Source: Paenibacillus woosongensis (GTDB taxonomy: Bacteria > Bacillota > Bacilli > Paenibacillales > Paenibacillaceae). Taken from it: DNA of 64,000 nt. The stretch covers positions 124,001-188,000 of the forward strand of contig NZ_WNZW01000005.1 of assembly GCF_009725165.1 (NCBI RefSeq), in the 5' to 3' direction. Of the stretch, positions 35,137 to 44,831 are shown in pieces; within the stretch, counting starts at the first letter, position 1; each line of letters begins with the position of its first letter. The translations under genes and the position numbers were made by a program. The notes beneath the pieces are model-generated. The model worked only from the letters and a program-made list of their open reading frames with translations. It did not search any database and was not told where the DNA came from.

Positions 35137-38100
35137 ATGGAGCGGATCAGAAGATTCATTCGTGAGCTGTCGGAGCATCAATGGCTGGAGTATCGCGAGC
35201 TGACGGAGTGGGATATTTCTTATGCGACGTACCATTTGCCTGGCCAGTACGAGCATTTCGGAACGTATGCCGATGGACGCGATTTGCAGCGGTTCCCAAG
35301 TATGCAGGGGACGACGTATTTTTTCAGGCGGCAGCTTGAAATTCCTGCGGCCTGGCTTGACGGGCGTAATAGGCAAAACGTACATGACGGGCGTAATGGA
35401 GCTATCGGGCTTGCCGGGCATGATGAGCAACATCAGCGGAACGGACATAATGCGCATATCGGCCTCATCTTCGAATCGGGCGGAGAGGGACTGCTTCGGA
35501 TAAACGGAGCCTCTTATCAGGGGCTGGATCGCAACCATACGTTCGTTACGCTGCGGCCGGAGCGGGATGGCAGCGTCCTCGACCTGGAAATCGAACTCTT
35601 CGATCCGATCCCCGAACCGGAAGATCCACTGAACCAGCAGGCGGTCATCCAACCGCCGATTACGTCGATCCGCAGCAGCTTGGTGCTGGTAAATCGCGCG
35701 GTGCAAAGCCTGATGTACACGGCTGTGATCGCCCGCGATTCCATCCTGCTGCTGCCAGAGCAGGATTTTCGCCGCACCCGGCTGATGGAGGCGCTGTACC
35801 AGGCGATGGATCAGTTCGTTGCTCTCAGCGTGGCGGAGATTCGCGACGGAGGAGCTATAGAGCATGTAGAGCAAGAATTAAAGGAAAGAATCCGGGAGAT
35901 CGGCGGCAATGCGGAAGGTACGCTGCATATGGTTGGGCAATCGCATATCGATATTGCCTGGCTGTGGCCGGCACGAGAGACGGTTCGCAAGGTGAGCCGC
36001 ACGTTCTCTACTGTGGATGCCTTGATGGAAGAATATCCGCAGTATCAATATGCACAGAGCCAGCCGCAATTGTTCGCTTATTTGAAGGACAACGACCCGG
36101 AGCTCTACGAGCGCGTCAAGGCTAGAATCAAGGAAGGGCGCTGGGAGCTGGTTGGCGGCATGTGGGTCGAACCGGATTTGAACATTCCGAGCGGCGAATC
36201 GCTGATGCGGCAAATGCTGTATGGCCAGCGATTCTACCAGAAGGAATTCGGAATGACCTCGGATATCGAATGGCTGCCGGATACGTTTGGATACTGCGCC
36301 TCGCTGCCGCAAATTTTGCGGCACGGCGGCATACGTTACTTCATGACCACGAAGCTCGGCTGGAACGACACGAATGTGTTCCCATATGATCTGTTCCACT
36401 GGGTTGGCATAGACGGTACGGCGATGCTGTCCTATCTGAACCATGGCGTCAACGAAAATACGCTGCCGAAGGATATCCATGATCACTGGCAGTCCTACCG
36501 GGAGAAGGCCAAGCATAACGAGCAAATGCTGCTCTATGGACATGGGGACGGCGGGGGCGGCGTGACCCGCGAAATGCTGGAGTATATCGACCGCGCAGAG
36601 CTGATGGTTGGCCAGCCGGCCAGCCGCTACAGCACGGCGAAGGAGTTCTTCGCCGGGATCGCGGAGGCTCAGCCGAAGCTGCCGGAATGGCATGGTGACT
36701 TGTATTTGGAGCTGCATCGCGGAACGTATACAACCCATGGCCGGAACAAGCTGAACAATCGCAAGGCGGAGATTTTGTACCGCGAGGCAGAGCTGTGGAA
36801 TGCGCTCGGGGCACAGGCTATGAAGCCGGAGCTGCGGCAGGAGGCGGATCAGCGCCTCCATGACGGCTGGAAGCTCATCCTGCTGAACCAGTTCCACGAC
36901 ATTATTCCGGGCTCGGCGATTACCGAGAGCTACGTCACCTCCATGAAGGAGTATGCCGAAGTCTTCGAGCACGGGGAGACTGTGCTGGGGTTCGGCATCC
37001 AAGCGCTAGCGGAAATGATTACAACCCTGCCGGGGCACGGCAATGGCGGTTATGACATAAATCCGGACACAGGGGCAATGGCAAGCAATGGCAAGCCTTA
37101 CATCATATTTAACAGTCTGGGCTGGAGCCGCAGTGAAGTCGTTGCCATTGAATTAGAGGAGAGCGATACAGAGGGGACTCCTATCTCCACAGGGGTGGCT
37201 GCTTATGATGCACAAGGGCATCGCCTTGCAGTTGACGTCAGCAGCGATGATCAGGGTATGCGAACGGTATGGGTTTTGGTGAAGAACATTCCCGCCTTTG
37301 GTTATACGACGATTTGGCTTGAGGCTGATCGCGTGACGGCCGGGCTCGATACGGATTCGGTCGCTGATGAAGCTGCACCAGCTCAAGATAAGCAGCAAGA
37401 TCTAGCGGTCTGGGAGACGGAGTATTACCTTGTCCGCTTCAATGACCGGGGAGAAATCGTCAGCTTGTTCGACAAACTGGCCAGCCGGGAGATCGTGAAG
37501 CCAGGGGAAGCGGCCAACCGGTTCCATTTCTTCCATGACCGTCCGACATTATGGGACGCATGGGATATCGATGAGCGTTATGAACAACAGCCGGCGGGAG
37601 AAGCGGAGCTGCTGGAGAAGCGCATTCTATGGACGGGGGCAACCAAGGACGTGCTTCGATTCCGCTGGAGCATCAGCCAGTCAGTCATTACGCAGGATGT
37701 GATTTTCTATCACGATAACCCGCGCATCGACTTCAAGACGCATGTCGACTGGAATGAAGCCCACAAGCTCCTCAAGGTCGGATTCCCGATCGATGTTGTT
37801 ACGGACAAAGCGACCTATGAAATTCCTTTCGGGGCACTGGAGCGCACAACCCATCGCAATACGAGCTGGGAGCAGGCTCAGTACGAGGTGTGCGGCCACC
37901 GTTTCGCTGATGTGTCCGAGCGGGGCTACGGTGTAAGCCTGCTGAACGATTGCAAATACGGCTACGACGTGCAGGGCAGCACGATTCGCCTGTCCCTGCT
38001 GCGGGCGCCCAAATGGCCGGATATTAGCGCGGATCTTGGCGAGCATGAGTTTACATACTCGCTCTACCCTCATCAGGGTGACTGGCAGTCTGCGCATACG

Positions 38101-38466
38101 GTAAGGCAGGCGTCCGAACTGAATCATGCTTCCGTCGTTGCGGCCGCAGAGCCGAAACTAGGGAAGCTTCCTGCGGAGCATTCTTTCATCACTTTTACGG
38201 GACGGCATGTCATTGTCGATACCGTCAAGCCGGCGGAGGATGGAAGCGGGACGGTCCTGCGCCTCTACGAATCTTCCGGAGGCCGGGAGGACGTGGAACT
38301 CCGCTGGGCGCAGCCTGCTCAGGACGTATGGCTCTCTAATGCGCTGGAAGAGGAAACGGAGCGGCTGAAGAATGACAACGGGGTCATTGCTCTGTCTTTT
38401 GCGCCCTATGAAATCAAGACCATCAAGATCAAGCATTCATTGTTAAGCATCAGCAACAACATATGA
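35137..38466 (+). CDS. GH38 alpha-mannosidase (long form)
   Basis: The ATG at 35137 lies behind GGAGGAGGAA, which overlaps the end of the GH3 gene. The 1,109-residue protein has an N-terminal beta domain of about 250 residues. A GH38 catalytic domain follows, with zinc ligands in GQSHIDIAWLW and the nucleophile Asp in LPDTFGY, then a helical bundle and a C-terminal beta-sandwich. It is of the cytosolic, yeast Ams1/lysosomal-like bacterial type and removes alpha-mannosyl residues. In the N-terminal domain (from about residue 75) is a short His/Asn/Gly-rich insert with a 27-bp repeat in the DNA. A second, shorter GH38 gene closes the operon. Confidence 0.92.
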   Translation: MERIRRFIRELSEHQWLEYRELTEWDISYATYHLPGQYEHFGTYADGRDLQRFPSMQGTTYFFRRQLEIPAAWLDGRNRQNVHDGRNGAIGLAGHDEQHQRNGHNAHIGLIFESGGEGLLRINGASYQGLDRNHTFVTLRPERDGSVLDLEIELFDPIPEPEDPLNQQAVIQPPITSIRSSLVLVNRAVQSLMYTAVIARDSILLLPEQDFRRTRLMEALYQAMDQFVALSVAEIRDGGAIEHVEQELKERIREIGGNAEGTLHMVGQSHIDIAWLWPARETVRKVSRTFSTVDALMEEYPQYQYAQSQPQLFAYLKDNDPELYERVKARIKEGRWELVGGMWVEPDLNIPSGESLMRQMLYGQRFYQKEFGMTSDIEWLPDTFGYCASLPQILRHGGIRYFMTTKLGWNDTNVFPYDLFHWVGIDGTAMLSYLNHGVNENTLPKDIHDHWQSYREKAKHNEQMLLYGHGDGGGGVTREMLEYIDRAELMVGQPASRYSTAKEFFAGIAEAQPKLPEWHGDLYLELHRGTYTTHGRNKLNNRKAEILYREAELWNALGAQAMKPELRQEADQRLHDGWKLILLNQFHDIIPGSAITESYVTSMKEYAEVFEHGETVLGFGIQALAEMITTLPGHGNGGYDINPDTGAMASNGKPYIIFNSLGWSRSEVVAIELEESDTEGTPISTGVAAYDAQGHRLAVDVSSDDQGMRTVWVLVKNIPAFGYTTIWLEADRVTAGLDTDSVADEAAPAQDKQQDLAVWETEYYLVRFNDRGEIVSLFDKLASREIVKPGEAANRFHFFHDRPTLWDAWDIDERYEQQPAGEAELLEKRILWTGATKDVLRFRWSISQSVITQDVIFYHDNPRIDFKTHVDWNEAHKLLKVGFPIDVVTDKATYEIPFGALERTTHRNTSWEQAQYEVCGHRFADVSERGYGVSLLNDCKYGYDVQGSTIRLSLLRAPKWPDISADLGEHEFTYSLYPHQGDWQSAHTVRQASELNHASVVAAAEPKLGKLPAEHSFITFTGRHVIVDTVKPAEDGSGTVLRLYESSGGREDVELRWAQPAQDVWLSNALEEETERLKNDNGVIALSFAPYEIKTIKIKHSLLSISNNI

Positions 38467-38565
38467 GTTAGCAGTCATCATTAAGCATTCACGGCTTCAT
38501 TCAGCCAATAGTTCTACTCACACTCATAAGCCTATACTACTCGACATATTAAGGAGAGAAACGAC

Positions 38566-39885
38566 ATGGAACAATTCAGATTACCGAAAATTCCAATGCC
38601 GAAGCTGGAGCTGCCAAGGGCTGTGCTGGAGGTATTGCAGGAAGCCGAGGAGAAGCTGGCGCACCGCCCTAAGCTGCTGAAGCTGTTCAAGAATACTTTT
38701 CCGAATACGCTGGAGACGACAACGAAGCTGATGGACGACGGCACGACCTTCGTAATTACGGGCGATATCCCGGCTTTGTGGCTGCGGGACTCCGTAGAGC
38801 AGGTCATTCATTACGTGCCGCTGGCCAAGGACGACGCTGATTTGCAGCGGATTATCGGCGGGCTGATCAAGCGTCACATTCAATATGTCCACATTGATCC
38901 GTACGCCAATGCGTTTAACGAGACAGCCAACGACTGGCACTGGAACACGACGGACGAGACGGAAATGTCGCCATGGGTGTGGGAGCGGAAATTCGAAATT
39001 GACTCGTTATGTTTCGTAGTACGGCTCGCTTATATGTATTGGAAGGAGACGGAGCGCACCGATATTTTCGATGCCGGGTTCAAGGCGGCGATGCGCAAAA
39101 TCGTCGATGTATTCAAAACAGAGCAGCGCCATTTCGAGCAGTCCCCCTACCGGTTTACCCGCAATAACGGGATACCGGAGGATTCCCTTCGCAATAACGG
39201 GCTGGGGATGCCGGTCAACTATACCGGGATGATCTGGTCCGGCTTCCGTTCCAGCGATGATGCCTGTGATTTCCACTACAACATTCCGGGCAATATGTTC
39301 GCGGTCGTGGCGTTGCGCCAGATGCAGGAGTTCGCGGAATGGGTGTTCCGGGACATGGACTTCCTGGCGGAGCTGAAGGAGCTGGAGTTCGAGGTGGATC
39401 ATGGAATCAAGCTGTACGGCATCTACCGCCATCCGGAATTCGGGCCGATTTACGCTTACGAAACTGACGGCTATGGCAACTACTGCCTGATGGATGATGC
39501 GGGAACGCCGGGGCTGATGTCGATTCCGTATCTTGGTTATGTGACGGCCGACGATGAAATCTATCAAAATACACGCCGCTTCGCACTGAGCAAGGAGAAT
39601 CCATTCTACTTCGAAGGGAAGGCGGCGCGGGGCATCGGCAGCCCGCATACGCCTGAGAACTATATCTGGCATATGGCGCTGTCCATGCAGGGCATTACCG
39701 CTCGGACAAAGGAAGAGAAGCTGGAGATGATCGCCATGCTGGAGGCGACGGACGCGGATACAGGCTTTATGCATGAAGGCTTCCACGCGGACGATCCTGC
39801 GATATTTACACGCAGCTGGTTTGCTTGGTCGAACAGCCTGTTCTCCCAACTCGTGTACCGTGCGATGAAGGAAGGTATTCTGTAA
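38566..39885 (+). CDS. GH125 exo-alpha-1,6-mannosidase
   Basis: This 439-residue protein carries GH125 (formerly DUF1237) marks: FVITGDIPALWLRDSVEQ, NDWHWNTTDETEMSPWVWERKFEIDSLC-type core, and GSPHTPENYIWHMALSMQ near the C-terminus. Known members remove non-reducing alpha-1,6-linked mannose, as in N-glycan cores and yeast mannan backbones. No signal peptide. AAGGAGAG precedes the ATG by 8 bases. About 100 bases separate it from the preceding gene, without an obvious terminator. Its presence is the strongest evidence that the locus is aimed at alpha-mannan or high-mannose glycans. Confidence 0.93.
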   Translation: MEQFRLPKIPMPKLELPRAVLEVLQEAEEKLAHRPKLLKLFKNTFPNTLETTTKLMDDGTTFVITGDIPALWLRDSVEQVIHYVPLAKDDADLQRIIGGLIKRHIQYVHIDPYANAFNETANDWHWNTTDETEMSPWVWERKFEIDSLCFVVRLAYMYWKETERTDIFDAGFKAAMRKIVDVFKTEQRHFEQSPYRFTRNNGIPEDSLRNNGLGMPVNYTGMIWSGFRSSDDACDFHYNIPGNMFAVVALRQMQEFAEWVFRDMDFLAELKELEFEVDHGIKLYGIYRHPEFGPIYAYETDGYGNYCLMDDAGTPGLMSIPYLGYVTADDEIYQNTRRFALSKENPFYFEGKAARGIGSPHTPENYIWHMALSMQGITARTKEEKLEMIAMLEATDADTGFMHEGFHADDPAIFTRSWFAWSNSLFSQLVYRAMKEGIL

Positions 39886-40003
39886 GCCCGGCCATCTTGT
39901 GCTGTTGTAAGATTTTTGGTTATTAGCAAGCCCTTTGGTTATGGATTGAACCCCAATTTCACGATAACCCAAGTGTAATTTTCATACAAAGGAGACATCA
40001 ACC

Positions 40004-40990
40004 ATGAGCAAAATTATTGGAGAGTCCTTAAAAAATATCCCTTGGCAGGATAAGCCTGCCGGTCTGAATGCGCCTGTCTGGCGTTATTCAGCCAATCCGA
40101 TTATCGAGAGAAATGCAATTCCGAATTCGAACAGTGTATTCAACTCCGCCGTTGTTCCCTTTGAGGGCAAGTTTGCTGGCGTGTTCCGCTGTGATTCCAG
40201 ATCCGTGAGCATGGATATTTTCGCCGGATTTAGCGATGATGGTGTGAACTGGACGATCAATCACGAGCCGATCGTGTTTGAGGGCGACCCTGAAATCACC
40301 AAACGGGAATACCGTTACGACCCTCGGGTGATTAAGATTGGAGAACGCTATTATATTACCTGGTGCAACGGCTACCATGGCCCAACTATCGGAGTTGGCT
40401 ATACGACCGACTTCAAAACGTTCCATCAGCTGGAAAACGCCTTTTTGCCGTATAACCGTAACGGAGTGCTGTTCCCGCGCAAAATCGGCGATTACTATGC
40501 CATGGTCAGCCGTCCTAGCGATACGGGGCATACGCCTTTTGGCGATATCTTTTATAGTGTAAGCCCGGATCTTACCTTCTGGGGAAAACATCGGTATGTG
40601 ATGGGTACCGTCAACGGCGACGAATCCGCTTGGCAGTCCAAAAAAATCGGTCCTGGTCCGGTTCCGATTGAGACCGACAAAGGCTGGCTGCTGATTTACC
40701 ATGGGGTTATCAATACATGCAATGGGTTCGTGTACCGTATGGGCTGTGCCCTGCTGGACCTGGATGAGCCTTGGAAGGTGATCGCTAGATCGCGCAACTA
40801 TATTCTCGGCCCGGAAACCATGTACGAATGCGTAGGCGACGTGCCGAATGTAACGTTCCCTTGCGCCGCCTTGACCGATGCCGATACCGGCCGCATTGCC
40901 ATCTATTACGGCTGTGCCGATACGGTGACAGGGCTGGCCTTCACGACGGTGGATGAGCTGTTGAACTATATGGAGGAGTACCCATTATAA
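40004..40990 (+). CDS. GH130 beta-mannoside phosphorylase
   Basis: This 328-residue five-bladed propeller enzyme has [41 protein letters not shown] and [15 protein letters not shown], typical of GH130. The family phosphorolyses beta-mannosides; characterised members act on Man-beta-1,4-GlcNAc, Man-beta-1,4-Glc or beta-1,4-manno-oligosaccharides, giving mannose-1-phosphate. With GH38 and GH125 removing alpha-mannose first, the Man-beta-1,4-GlcNAc core of N-glycans is the most coherent substrate (inference). AAAGGAG precedes the ATG. The gap before it (39886-40003) shows nothing notable. Confidence 0.92.
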   Translation: MSKIIGESLKNIPWQDKPAGLNAPVWRYSANPIIERNAIPNSNSVFNSAVVPFEGKFAGVFRCDSRSVSMDIFAGFSDDGVNWTINHEPIVFEGDPEITKREYRYDPRVIKIGERYYITWCNGYHGPTIGVGYTTDFKTFHQLENAFLPYNRNGVLFPRKIGDYYAMVSRPSDTGHTPFGDIFYSVSPDLTFWGKHRYVMGTVNGDESAWQSKKIGPGPVPIETDKGWLLIYHGVINTCNGFVYRMGCALLDLDEPWKVIARSRNYILGPETMYECVGDVPNVTFPCAALTDADTGRIAIYYGCADTVTGLAFTTVDELLNYMEEYPL

Positions 40991-41012
40991 GATGGAAGGC
41001 AGGTAATCGAGA

Positions 41013-43757
41013 ATGAACAAAAAGAAGACAGCACACATCATTTCCCACACCCACTGGGACCGGGAATGGTATATGCCTTATGAGAAGCATCATGTAAGGC
41101 TGGTGCAGCTTATCGATGCCTTGTTGGACAAGCTGGACGGGGATAGCGAATTCCGCAGCTTCTATCTCGATGGACAGACGATTATTCTGGAGGACTACCT
41201 CCAGGTTCGCCCGGAAAATCAGGAGCGGCTGCAGCGGCATATTACCGCCGGACGCCTGCTGATTGGGCCTTGGTATATTTTACAGGATGCGTTTCTTACG
41301 AGCGGGGAAGCCAACGTGCGGAACATGCAGATTGGACACCAGGATGCCAAGCGTTACGGAGAGGTAGCCAAAATCGGCTACTTCCCGGATACGTTCGGGC
41401 TGGTGGGCCAGACGCCGCAGCTGATGCAGCAGTCCGGAATTACGAATGTATTCTTCGGCCGCGGCGTGAAGCCGACTGGATTCAACAATACGGTGTCGGA
41501 CGACGGTTATGAGTCCTCCTTCTCGGAGCTGATCTGGGAAGGGCCGGACGGCTCCAAGGTGCTCGGCATTCTATTTGCGAACTGGTACTCGAACGGAAAT
41601 GAAGTGCCGGTGGACGAAGCGGAAGCAAGGGCTTTCTGGGATCGCAAGCTGGCGGACGCCGAGAAATACGCCTCGACGAGCGAGCTGCTGTTCATGAACG
41701 GCTGCGACCATCAGCCAGTGCAGCTGGATCTGCCGAAGGCAATCGAAACGGCGCGGAAGCTGTACCCGGATACGGAGTTTGTTCATTCGAATTTCCCGGA
41801 TTATTTGCAGGCGGTGGAGCAGGCTCTAGATAACGACAGTTTATCGACCGTCAAAGGCGAGCTGCGCAGCCAGCGTACGGACGGATGGGGCACGCTGGTC
41901 AATACGGCGTCGGCCCGAGTTTACTTGAAGCAGATGAACCAGGAAGGACAGGCGCTGCTGGAAAAGGTCGCAGAACCGCTAGCTTCGTTCGCTCATGTAC
42001 TAGGCAAAGAGTATCCGCATCACTTGTTTACCTACGCCTGGAAGACGCTGATGCAGAACCATCCGCACGACAGCATTTGCGGCTGCAGCGTAGACGAGGT
42101 GCACAGAGAAATGGTGACGCGCTTCGATAAGAGCCGCCATGTGGCTGAGGCGATTATCGACGATAGCAAGCAGGTGATTGCGTCTAAGGTGGATACTTCG
42201 GTGTTCGCATCCTTTGGCGAAGATGCGCTGCCGCTGGTAGCGATGAACACGACGGGCTGGACTCGCAGCGGTACGATCAGCGTAGAGCTGGATGCAGCGC
42301 GCCTGTATTTGCGGGAAGGCTTCACGCTGGAAGAGACGGCTCTCCGGATGAAAGAGGTGGACCTTGCCGGCCGCGTGCTGGTAGATGATCAAGGGAATAC
42401 GCTGGATGTGACGGTAGAGGATCTCGGTCTGTTGTTCGGCTACGATTTGCCGGATGACAAGTTCCGTCAGCCTTATATGTGCCGCCGGGTGAAGCTGACA
42501 TTCCGGGCGGAGCAAGTACCTGCGCTTGGGCTGCGTGCGTATGCCTGGGTACGCCGTGCTGAGGCTGCCGCATCCCCTGTTGGCTCTTCCCTGCTGCGCG
42601 GCGAGCGCGTGATGGAGAACGAGCTGCTCCATGTCGAAATTGCCGGCGATGGCTCATTCTCGCTCACCGACAAGGCGACAGGCCGTGTCTACCGTGATCT
42701 GGGCGTGTACGAGAACACCGGGGATATCGGGAACGAGTATATGTACAAGCAGCCGGAGGGAGAAGCGGCGCTGACGACGAAAGGACTTCCAGCCCGCATT
42801 TCCGTATTGGAGAATACACCGTATCGCGCATCTATTCAGATTGCGCATGATTGGGAAATTCCGGCTTCGGCGGATGCCAAGCTGGATGAGGAGCAGCGCG
42901 CGCTTGTCTATTACCCGGAGCGCAAGGCGCAGCGCAGCCGGGAGACTGTAACCCTGAAGCTGCGGACGATCGTCTCCTTGGAGCGTGGCGGCAGAGGAGT
43001 TCATATCGAGACCACGATCGATAACCAGGCCAAGGATCATCGGGTACGGGCATTGTTCCCGACGGATCTGTCAGCTTCCGTACATCATGTCGATTCCATG
43101 TTCGAAATCCCGGTACGGGATAACGTCCCGGCGCCGGAATGGGCCAATCCAAGCAATACCCAGCATCAACAGGCGTTCGTGGACGTAAGCGACTCAGAGG
43201 CTGGGGCAGGGCTGACCGTAGCGAACCTCGGCTTAAATGAATACGAGGTGCTGCGCGATGGACGCAACACCATTGCGATCACGCTGCTGCGCAGCGTCGG
43301 CGAGCTTGGCGACTGGGGCCTGTTCCCGACGCCGGAGGCCCAATGCCTTGGGAAGCATACAGTACGGATGGAGTTGATCCCGCATTCCGGGGACGGTATG
43401 ACGTCTGGCGCTTATGTGGAAGCCTACCAGTTCCAGATCCCATGGACGGTATGCCAGACCGGGGTGCATGATGGAGCGATTGCGCCGGCTTATGCGCCGA
43501 TCCAATGGGGAAGCCCAGAGCTGGCGTTCACTTCGTTGAAAATGAATGAGGAGACAGGGGACCTGCTGCTGCGCTGGTACAATATGAGTGATCAGCATGC
43601 GGAGCTTACGCTGAAATCTGAAATTCCTCATCAATATTTCTATAAGACGACGATTCTGGAAGAACCGCGGGAGCCAATCTCCTCCGGGAACAGCCGTGAA
43701 GGATTGTCCATGCGGGTTCTCCCGAGCGAAATTGTAACCGTGGGCATACGCCGATAA
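41013..43757 (+). CDS. GH38 alpha-mannosidase (short form, MngB-like)
   Basis: This 914-residue protein begins HIISHTHWDREWYMPYEKH, the zinc-binding start of MngB-type GH38 enzymes, followed by GYFPDTFGLVGQ with the nucleophile Asp. C-terminal beta-sandwich domains follow. It lacks the N-terminal extra domain of the GH38 at 35137, so the two are distinct subfamilies and probably differ in linkage preference. MngB itself cleaves mannosylglycerate, but the context of GH125 and GH130 suggests alpha-mannosides here. It is the last gene of the operon, 22 bases after GH130. Confidence 0.92.
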   Translation: MNKKKTAHIISHTHWDREWYMPYEKHHVRLVQLIDALLDKLDGDSEFRSFYLDGQTIILEDYLQVRPENQERLQRHITAGRLLIGPWYILQDAFLTSGEANVRNMQIGHQDAKRYGEVAKIGYFPDTFGLVGQTPQLMQQSGITNVFFGRGVKPTGFNNTVSDDGYESSFSELIWEGPDGSKVLGILFANWYSNGNEVPVDEAEARAFWDRKLADAEKYASTSELLFMNGCDHQPVQLDLPKAIETARKLYPDTEFVHSNFPDYLQAVEQALDNDSLSTVKGELRSQRTDGWGTLVNTASARVYLKQMNQEGQALLEKVAEPLASFAHVLGKEYPHHLFTYAWKTLMQNHPHDSICGCSVDEVHREMVTRFDKSRHVAEAIIDDSKQVIASKVDTSVFASFGEDALPLVAMNTTGWTRSGTISVELDAARLYLREGFTLEETALRMKEVDLAGRVLVDDQGNTLDVTVEDLGLLFGYDLPDDKFRQPYMCRRVKLTFRAEQVPALGLRAYAWVRRAEAAASPVGSSLLRGERVMENELLHVEIAGDGSFSLTDKATGRVYRDLGVYENTGDIGNEYMYKQPEGEAALTTKGLPARISVLENTPYRASIQIAHDWEIPASADAKLDEEQRALVYYPERKAQRSRETVTLKLRTIVSLERGGRGVHIETTIDNQAKDHRVRALFPTDLSASVHHVDSMFEIPVRDNVPAPEWANPSNTQHQQAFVDVSDSEAGAGLTVANLGLNEYEVLRDGRNTIAITLLRSVGELGDWGLFPTPEAQCLGKHTVRMELIPHSGDGMTSGAYVEAYQFQIPWTVCQTGVHDGAIAPAYAPIQWGSPELAFTSLKMNEETGDLLLRWYNMSDQHAELTLKSEIPHQYFYKTTILEEPREPISSGNSREGLSMRVLPSEIVTVGIRR

Positions 43758-43779
43758 GTGAAGCAAAAATTTATGCGAT

Positions 43780-43823
43780 AAGACTGTCTTCAAGGCCGCA
43801 GGGCTGAGGGGGCAGTCTTTTTT
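43780..43823 (+). terminator. Terminator of the mannan operon
   Basis: AAGACTG (43780-43786) pairs with CAGTCTT (43813-43819), extended by G-T-rich inner pairs, and six or more T end at 43823. It closes the transporter and glycosidase operon. Confidence 0.85.
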
Positions 43824-43881
43824 AAGACCTGGTACCTTTAGATTTGGGCTTAAAATGGGAAAAAATATAATAACAGGTATC

Positions 43882-43947
43882 TTGCAATATACAGTACTGA
43901 ATGTTAATATATGTATATCCTAACTACTGTGCATTGAATAGTACTGA
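43882..43947 (+). promoter_or_regulatory. Promoter and candidate PadR operators
   Basis: TTGCAA (43882-43887), 17 bases, then TAATAT (43905-43910) form a promoter. The palindrome CAGTACTG (43892-43899) lies within the spacer. A second copy of its core, TAGTACTGA, is at 43939-43947 just before the PadR gene. This fits autorepression by the PadR-like protein (inference). Confidence 0.6.
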
Positions 43948-43968
43948 GTAAAGCGGTGGTGAGAAGCG

Positions 43969-44286
43969 ATGAATATCCAATTCAAGAAAGGGGTCTTGGA
44001 GCTTTGTGTTCTCGTCTTGACGGCTAAGAAGGATCGTTACGGTTATGAGCTTGTGGAGCAGATTTCACAAAGATTCGAAATTGCGGAAGGAACGATTTAT
44101 CCATTGCTGAGAAGGCTCGCCGCAGAAGGCTTATTTTCAACCTATCTTCATGAATCCATGGAGGGCCCTCCAAGAAAGTACTATAAGATTACGGAACAAG
44201 GAAGGGAAGTCATGAATGAGCTGGTATCGGAATGGAGCAAATTTGCTGTAGGAGTACAAGAGATGATTGAGGAGGGCTTGAGGTGA
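43969..44286 (+). CDS. PadR-family transcriptional regulator
   Basis: This 105-residue protein has the PadR winged helix: [27 protein letters not shown], then [17 protein letters not shown] and [17 protein letters not shown]. Such regulators commonly repress their own operon and envelope or drug-response genes. The gene overlaps the next one by 4 bases (GTGA). A promoter with CAGTACTG repeats is directly upstream. Confidence 0.93.
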   Translation: MNIQFKKGVLELCVLVLTAKKDRYGYELVEQISQRFEIAEGTIYPLLRRLAAEGLFSTYLHESMEGPPRKYYKITEQGREVMNELVSEWSKFAVGVQEMIEEGLR

Positions 44287-44825
44287 ATAAAGAGGCGTAT
44301 CTAAACGAACTGCTTCAATATTTAAAACAGCTTTCTCCTGCCGAAAGAAAGGATATCCTGGCTGACTACATGGAGCACTTTGAGCAAGCTGAGCTCAGCG
44401 GACGAACCGAAGAAGAAGTGATCCTTAAGCTAGGGGAGCCGAAACTGGTCGCCCGCGAGGTGCTGGCCCAGTCCCAAATCCAGAAGGCAGGACAGTCTCC
44501 TTCGCTCCCCAACGTGACTAAAGCCGTCCTGGCAACGGTAAGCCTAGGTTTGTTCAATCTAATCATTGTATTTCTGCCGTTCGTTGCTTCGTTACTCGTG
44601 CTTGCCGGGTTGTATGGATTTTCCCTCTTCTTAATCATATCTCCCATCCTGCTTATTATTCAGCATCAATCGGTCTCCATTCTCATCCATGATTTCTTCC
44701 TTATGCTTGGCCTAGTCGGTGCAGGATTATTACTTATGGTTGGAGCATTAAAGGTGACTAATCTATATTACAAGCTGGTAATCCGGTATTTACGGTATAA
44801 TTTGAAAGCTATAGGGAGGATATGA
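44283..44825 (+). CDS. DUF1700 (HAAS-type) membrane protein
   Basis: The GTG at 44283 overlaps the PadR stop. The 180-residue product starts with the HAAS-like helical motif of DUF1700 ([31 protein letters not shown]), which is followed by [21 protein letters not shown]. Several membrane helices come next, from about residue 80. In known PadR-DUF1700-DUF4097 clusters this protein accompanies a PadR regulator and a DUF4097 protein and is thought to take part in envelope-stress responses. Its exact role is not established. Confidence 0.88.
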   Translation: MNKEAYLNELLQYLKQLSPAERKDILADYMEHFEQAELSGRTEEEVILKLGEPKLVAREVLAQSQIQKAGQSPSLPNVTKAVLATVSLGLFNLIIVFLPFVASLLVLAGLYGFSLFLIISPILLIIQHQSVSILIHDFFLMLGLVGAGLLLMVGALKVTNLYYKLVIRYLRYNLKAIGRI

Positions 44826-44831
44826 TTTATT

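Noticed and set aside
35878..37002. A 374-codon minus-strand frame opposite the GH38 gene
   Set aside because: Antisense shadow in a high-GC gene, without a ribosome site or motif.
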